Below, one piece after another: positions 34,501-36,722 of a stretch of 36,722 nucleotides of DNA. The position numbers and the translations under genes are program-made. The DNA is from Streptomyces griseus (lineage in GTDB: Bacteria > Actinomycetota > Actinomycetes > Nanopelagicales > Nanopelagicaceae): positions 1-36,722 of the forward strand of contig CAMBDL010000015.1 of the NCBI GenBank assembly GCA_945865365.1, written 5' to 3'. Within the stretch, counting starts at the first letter, position 1, and every line of letters starts with the position of its first letter. Below the pieces are notes generated by a model. It made no database searches, had not been told where the DNA came from, and saw only the letters and a list, made by a program, of their open reading frames with translations.

Positions 34501-34660
34501 ACACGGTATTGATATAGAAGAGGTTAAGACACAACTCAATGAGATCGCAGATGGAATGGGCGCGGCCACCTTCTTTGCAACCATCAATAAGCGCTGTAAA
34601 GGCTGCCCAGTACGTAAATCCTGTCCAGTTCAAAGCGATGGACGGACGGTGATTTCATGA
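31559..34660 (+). CDS. adnA: AdnA-type helicase-nuclease subunit
   Basis: The 1033-residue protein has an N-terminal UvrD/Rep motor with Walker A GGPGTGKT (residues 39-46), Walker B VDEFQESDPAQ and motif VI-like HVALTRAKQSL. A C-terminal PD-(D/E)XK nuclease of RecB type has LFIIDFKTGG near 921-929 and QLKSY. Cysteines 802, 1013, 1016 and 1022 (VECGVKW; CKGCPVRKSC) fit the iron-sulfur staple of AddB/AdnA nucleases. AdnAB is the actinobacterial machine that resects double-strand breaks. The start is GTG 31559, giving MSTDSFNF. The next gene overlaps by ATGA, in the same order as mycobacterial Rv3202c-Rv3201c. Confidence 0.9.
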   Translation: MSTDSFNFVRSSATQSVPTLSPDQMAAVAHRGSPLVIQGGPGTGKTMVLIEAALSRINDGQNPDSILLLTYGRERASQLRDAVAVRTTKTMFEPLARTFHSLAFSIIKMKAHSQDPEPILLSGPEQESYIKELLAGDIADGYKEWPAELHAALTTHGFARELRDLILRASERGINPVQLEKLGTSEGEKFWLAAAKFWQRYINSMVMREISATDAKMRIDPSELVSRAALHLHNNPDVLAKLRERFTTIMVDEFQESDPAQRALLSILVGQDVIICADADSAVGRFRGADPDGLSAALDPYRGREIILKTGFRSASTIFDVGHTYVQSFKGSPVTRKRSCGNANEGSVAVNRFRSGAEEAAFIAHQFRSAHLREGISYSNMAVILRNPGVTASALRRAFSYVGIPVASELQALAGNPAIAPFLLLARVAIRAQPLNLDTAERLLMSEFGGADSISLRRIRRAMIAARVDGDERSGTQLLLDAIDNGQLFIDGADSILRVHALLEKGRAVARNKSATADDLLWALWDNALTSDGQKLANSWRTQSLRPGVRGAAADRDLDAVIQLFESAARFSERFPLSGPAAFIAEIATEDIAGDVITAKGVRPDFIEILTVHSAKGREWDLVAVAGLQEGTWPNLKQRSSLLGAERLVERQRNPDIPRDQLDVIAASGLMQDEARLFHVALTRAKQSLFVTAVQRDDEEPSVFFEDIEVMVNKTDRTEPELTDVPRPITAPALVAELRSHLHGEHAHEAAGLLKGLSENGIYLADPASWVGSVPISTDAPVIDAEKEVIVSPSGAESFVECGVKWFLQNNGGTDGDSTAQVLGSAIHAFAAKMVKEPGTTREDLISNLSSSWKLIDPDSGWVSASHLESAVTMLKKFVDYHTKTTRTVVDAEMRFDVTLGRARIKGSVDRLEVEADGSLFIIDFKTGGSAISNKDAKENLQLKSYQVGIAEGGFSQGQVSAGAELVYLGTDAASATIRPQHGIDIEEVKTQLNEIADGMGAATFFATINKRCKGCPVRKSCPVQSDGRTVIS

Positions 34661-36722
34661 GTCTAGATGCCCAGTACTCACCTGAAGAGATCATTGCCTT
34701 GCTGCAAAAGAATCTCAAAGCTGGTGAATTCATTGCACCTGTTACTAAACATCAATCTGCGATTATTAGCAGCGATTTAAAGCCAGCGGTTGTCATTGCT
34801 GGAGCGGGTTCGGGCAAGACCGAGACTATGAGCAATCGTGTTTTGTATTTGGTGGCTAATGGTTTTGTTACTCCAGATCAAATCTTAGGTTTAACTTTTA
34901 CTCGAAAGGCAGCTGGTGAGTTATCGGTGCGTGTGCGCAAACGCCTACGCCAACTTTCAGCGTTAACTGAGTTCAAACACATTACATCCTCTGCTACATC
35001 GGTCACGACATATCACTCATATGCAGGTAAGTTATTAAGTGAACACGCGATTCGTTGCGGTTTTGATGCCGATGCAGAGCCTCTAGGTGAAGCGGCAATC
35101 TGGCAAATCGCATCCGATGTTGTTCGAAACTGGTCTGATGATTCCTATCGTAATCAAAGCGCTGTCAGTACCGTCATTAAAGATCTATTAGGACTCTCAA
35201 AGTTAATGATGGAGCACCAAACCTCTGGCGCCGATATTCAAGCAATCGGTGAAGAGATTATGCAGGAGTTAGACATGCTTGCTGGTGCACCTAATGATGA
35301 AGTTCGGGCAGTACATCGAGCGATGCTTCAAAGAATTTCACTCTTGCCGATGGTGGAAGCCTTTATGCAACGTCGTCGAGCTGCAGGGGAGTTCTCATTT
35401 GATGATCAGATGTCACTGGCTGCCGACATTGCTGAAAACTTTGCCGATGTTTCAGTACTAGAACGGGGTAAGTATCGAGTTGTTTTACTGGATGAGTATC
35501 AAGATACCTCGCAGTCCCAGGTGCGAATGTTGTCGTCGCTCTATGGGGGCGGCCATCCCATTATGGCCGTGGGAGACCCGTCGCAGGCTATTTATACCTG
35601 GCGTGGGGCCTCGGCTGGCACCATGGCATCCTTCACTACGTATTTTCCAAAGGCAGAAACACAGATCGGCGAATCCACATTCACGTTGCCAACAACGTTT
35701 AGAAACGATGCCATGATTTTGGCTGCAGCAAATCGTATTAGTGAAAAGATTAAATCAGATGGTGGGCAACAAGTAGTTAAATTAGAGGCCCGCCCTAACG
35801 CCGCCAAAGGCGAAATCGCTTATGGAATATTTGAAACTATCGATGCTGAAGCAGCAGCCGTTGCCGAATACATCAACGCTAACTGGTCACCAACCTCTGG
35901 CAAAACCTCTGCCGTCTTAGTGCGAAAGCGAGCACAAATCACTGCGATAGAGAATGCATTACGTCATCTAGGTCTACCAGTTGAAGTGATTGGTATTGGC
36001 GGATTAATCCACGTTCCAGAAGTCGCCGATGTTGTGTCACTTCTAAAAATTATTACTAACCCCGATGCTGGATCATCAGTGATGCGTCACTTAACTGGGC
36101 CACGAATAAACCTTGGCCCACGAGATATTGCCGCGCTCGGGGCATTTAGCCGTGAACGCGCAAAGGCACTGCACTCCGATTCAAAGAGTTTTATTAAAAA
36201 GATTGCCGCTGGAAATCCTGAACAACTTGAGGCCGATGATCAATTTAGCGGTTCAATTATCGATGCATTAGATGAAATTCATTCTGCCAAGAAATCAGAG
36301 TTCAGTGATGTTGGTTATCAGCGCTTAGTACGTTTTGCTGGTGACCTGCGACGTCTTCGTTCGCGCGCAGGTGGTCAAATCAGCGATGTCATTAGTGAGA
36401 TTGAAAGCTACTTAACGTTAGAGAGCGAGATAACGCTGCGCGATGGCTCCTCAACGGCGCGCAGGCACCTGGATCGCTTCCTTGATGAAGCAACGAAGTT
36501 CGAACGCAGTGGTGGAAGTATCACCGCTTTCCTTGATTGGCTAGATATCGCCGCCGATGCTGAAGGCGGTCTTAAGGCTGGCGCACCTGAAATTCGCAGT
36601 GATGTAGTGCAGATTTTGACTATCCATATGGCTAAAGGCGCTGAATGGGATGTCGTGGCTGTGCCCGGTTTAGCACAAGGAACCTTCCCAGGTAACAACA
36701 CGAGCGATCCAGATAACTGGAT
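34657..36722 (+). CDS. adnB: AdnB-type helicase-nuclease subunit, 3' end outside window
   Basis: The frame is open from ATG 34657 to the window end (688 codons), so the C-terminus is missing. It begins MSLDAQYSPEEIIALLQ. A UvrD/Rep helicase core follows: TKHQSAII Q-motif, Walker A AGAGSGKTETM, TFTRKAAGEL, VTTYHSYAGKLL, Walker B VVLLDEYQDTSQSQ, GDPSQAIYTWRGA, FTLPTTFRND and VVQILTIHMAKGAEWDVVAV. The expected RecB-like nuclease domain of AdnB would lie beyond the edge. It overlaps adnA by 4 bp, so the two subunits are made together. In the mycobacterial complex AdnB is the leading motor. Confidence 0.9.
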   Translation, partial: MSLDAQYSPEEIIALLQKNLKAGEFIAPVTKHQSAIISSDLKPAVVIAGAGSGKTETMSNRVLYLVANGFVTPDQILGLTFTRKAAGELSVRVRKRLRQLSALTEFKHITSSATSVTTYHSYAGKLLSEHAIRCGFDADAEPLGEAAIWQIASDVVRNWSDDSYRNQSAVSTVIKDLLGLSKLMMEHQTSGADIQAIGEEIMQELDMLAGAPNDEVRAVHRAMLQRISLLPMVEAFMQRRRAAGEFSFDDQMSLAADIAENFADVSVLERGKYRVVLLDEYQDTSQSQVRMLSSLYGGGHPIMAVGDPSQAIYTWRGASAGTMASFTTYFPKAETQIGESTFTLPTTFRNDAMILAAANRISEKIKSDGGQQVVKLEARPNAAKGEIAYGIFETIDAEAAAVAEYINANWSPTSGKTSAVLVRKRAQITAIENALRHLGLPVEVIGIGGLIHVPEVADVVSLLKIITNPDAGSSVMRHLTGPRINLGPRDIAALGAFSRERAKALHSDSKSFIKKIAAGNPEQLEADDQFSGSIIDALDEIHSAKKSEFSDVGYQRLVRFAGDLRRLRSRAGGQISDVISEIESYLTLESEITLRDGSSTARRHLDRFLDEATKFERSGGSITAFLDWLDIAADAEGGLKAGAPEIRSDVVQILTIHMAKGAEWDVVAVPGLAQGTFPGNNTSDPDNW

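Overview
The window looks like a chromosomal segment of a small-genome, AT-leaning actinobacterium. The core genes (greA, a DUF4307 protein, SURF1, a DUF3817 protein, a Z-isoprenyl synthase, PIN-PhoH, fumarase, xseB/xseA, ispH, a DUF6542 protein, ychF, typA, adnA/adnB) are typically actinobacterial. Their order from greA to ychF resembles the Mycobacterium tuberculosis Rv1080c-Rv1112 block. The codon use and the Ala/Lys-rich and collagen-like secreted proteins suggest a freshwater acI/Nanopelagicales-type organism; that placement is inference.

Layout. Positions 1-5310 carry three tandem secreted proteins with long Ala/Lys/Asp-rich coiled coils. The middle one has 25 exact-length 22-residue BspA-type leucine-rich repeats. 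The third is split into two frames by an apparent 58-bp loss. Positions 5445-6230 encode a Bax-inhibitor-1-like membrane protein. Positions 6237-10871 form an export region: two MFS drug exporters on the minus strand and, divergently, a DrrA/DrrB-type ABC exporter. Positions 10872-12336 hold a two-gene oxygenase cassette (an ABM-domain protein and a cytochrome P450). It is bracketed by a perfect 24-bp direct repeat and looks inserted between drrB and greA. Positions 12333-24149 are the conserved core block. Positions 24152-27062 are a divergent omega-aminotransferase and semialdehyde dehydrogenase pair, probably for beta-alanine-type catabolism, followed by an acyltransferase-3 protein. Positions 28425-36722 contain typA, a collagen-like secreted protein, and the AdnA/AdnB helicase-nuclease pair; AdnB runs off the window.

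Regulation. Two modes of translation initiation are visible. Some genes have good Shine-Dalgarno sequences (992, 3956, 5445, 11224, 15266, 16820). Others have a TANNNT-like -10 box ending 6-7 nt before the start codon, as expected for leaderless mRNAs (9082, 9100, 11268, 20473, 20499, 25578, 27098, 30416; weaker at 13238 and 13253). At three head-to-head gene pairs the two leaderless -10 boxes overlap or abut, so a single short symmetrical element seems to serve both genes.

Most notable observations: (1) the ABM-P450 cassette with its 24-bp repeats, whose removal exactly restores a drrB/greA junction; (2) the compact divergent leaderless promoters; (3) the strictly alternating 44-residue super-repeat and shared C-terminal tails of the surface proteins; (4) the frame-breaking deletion in the third surface gene; (5) a potentially structured leader in front of a lytic transglycosylase gene.
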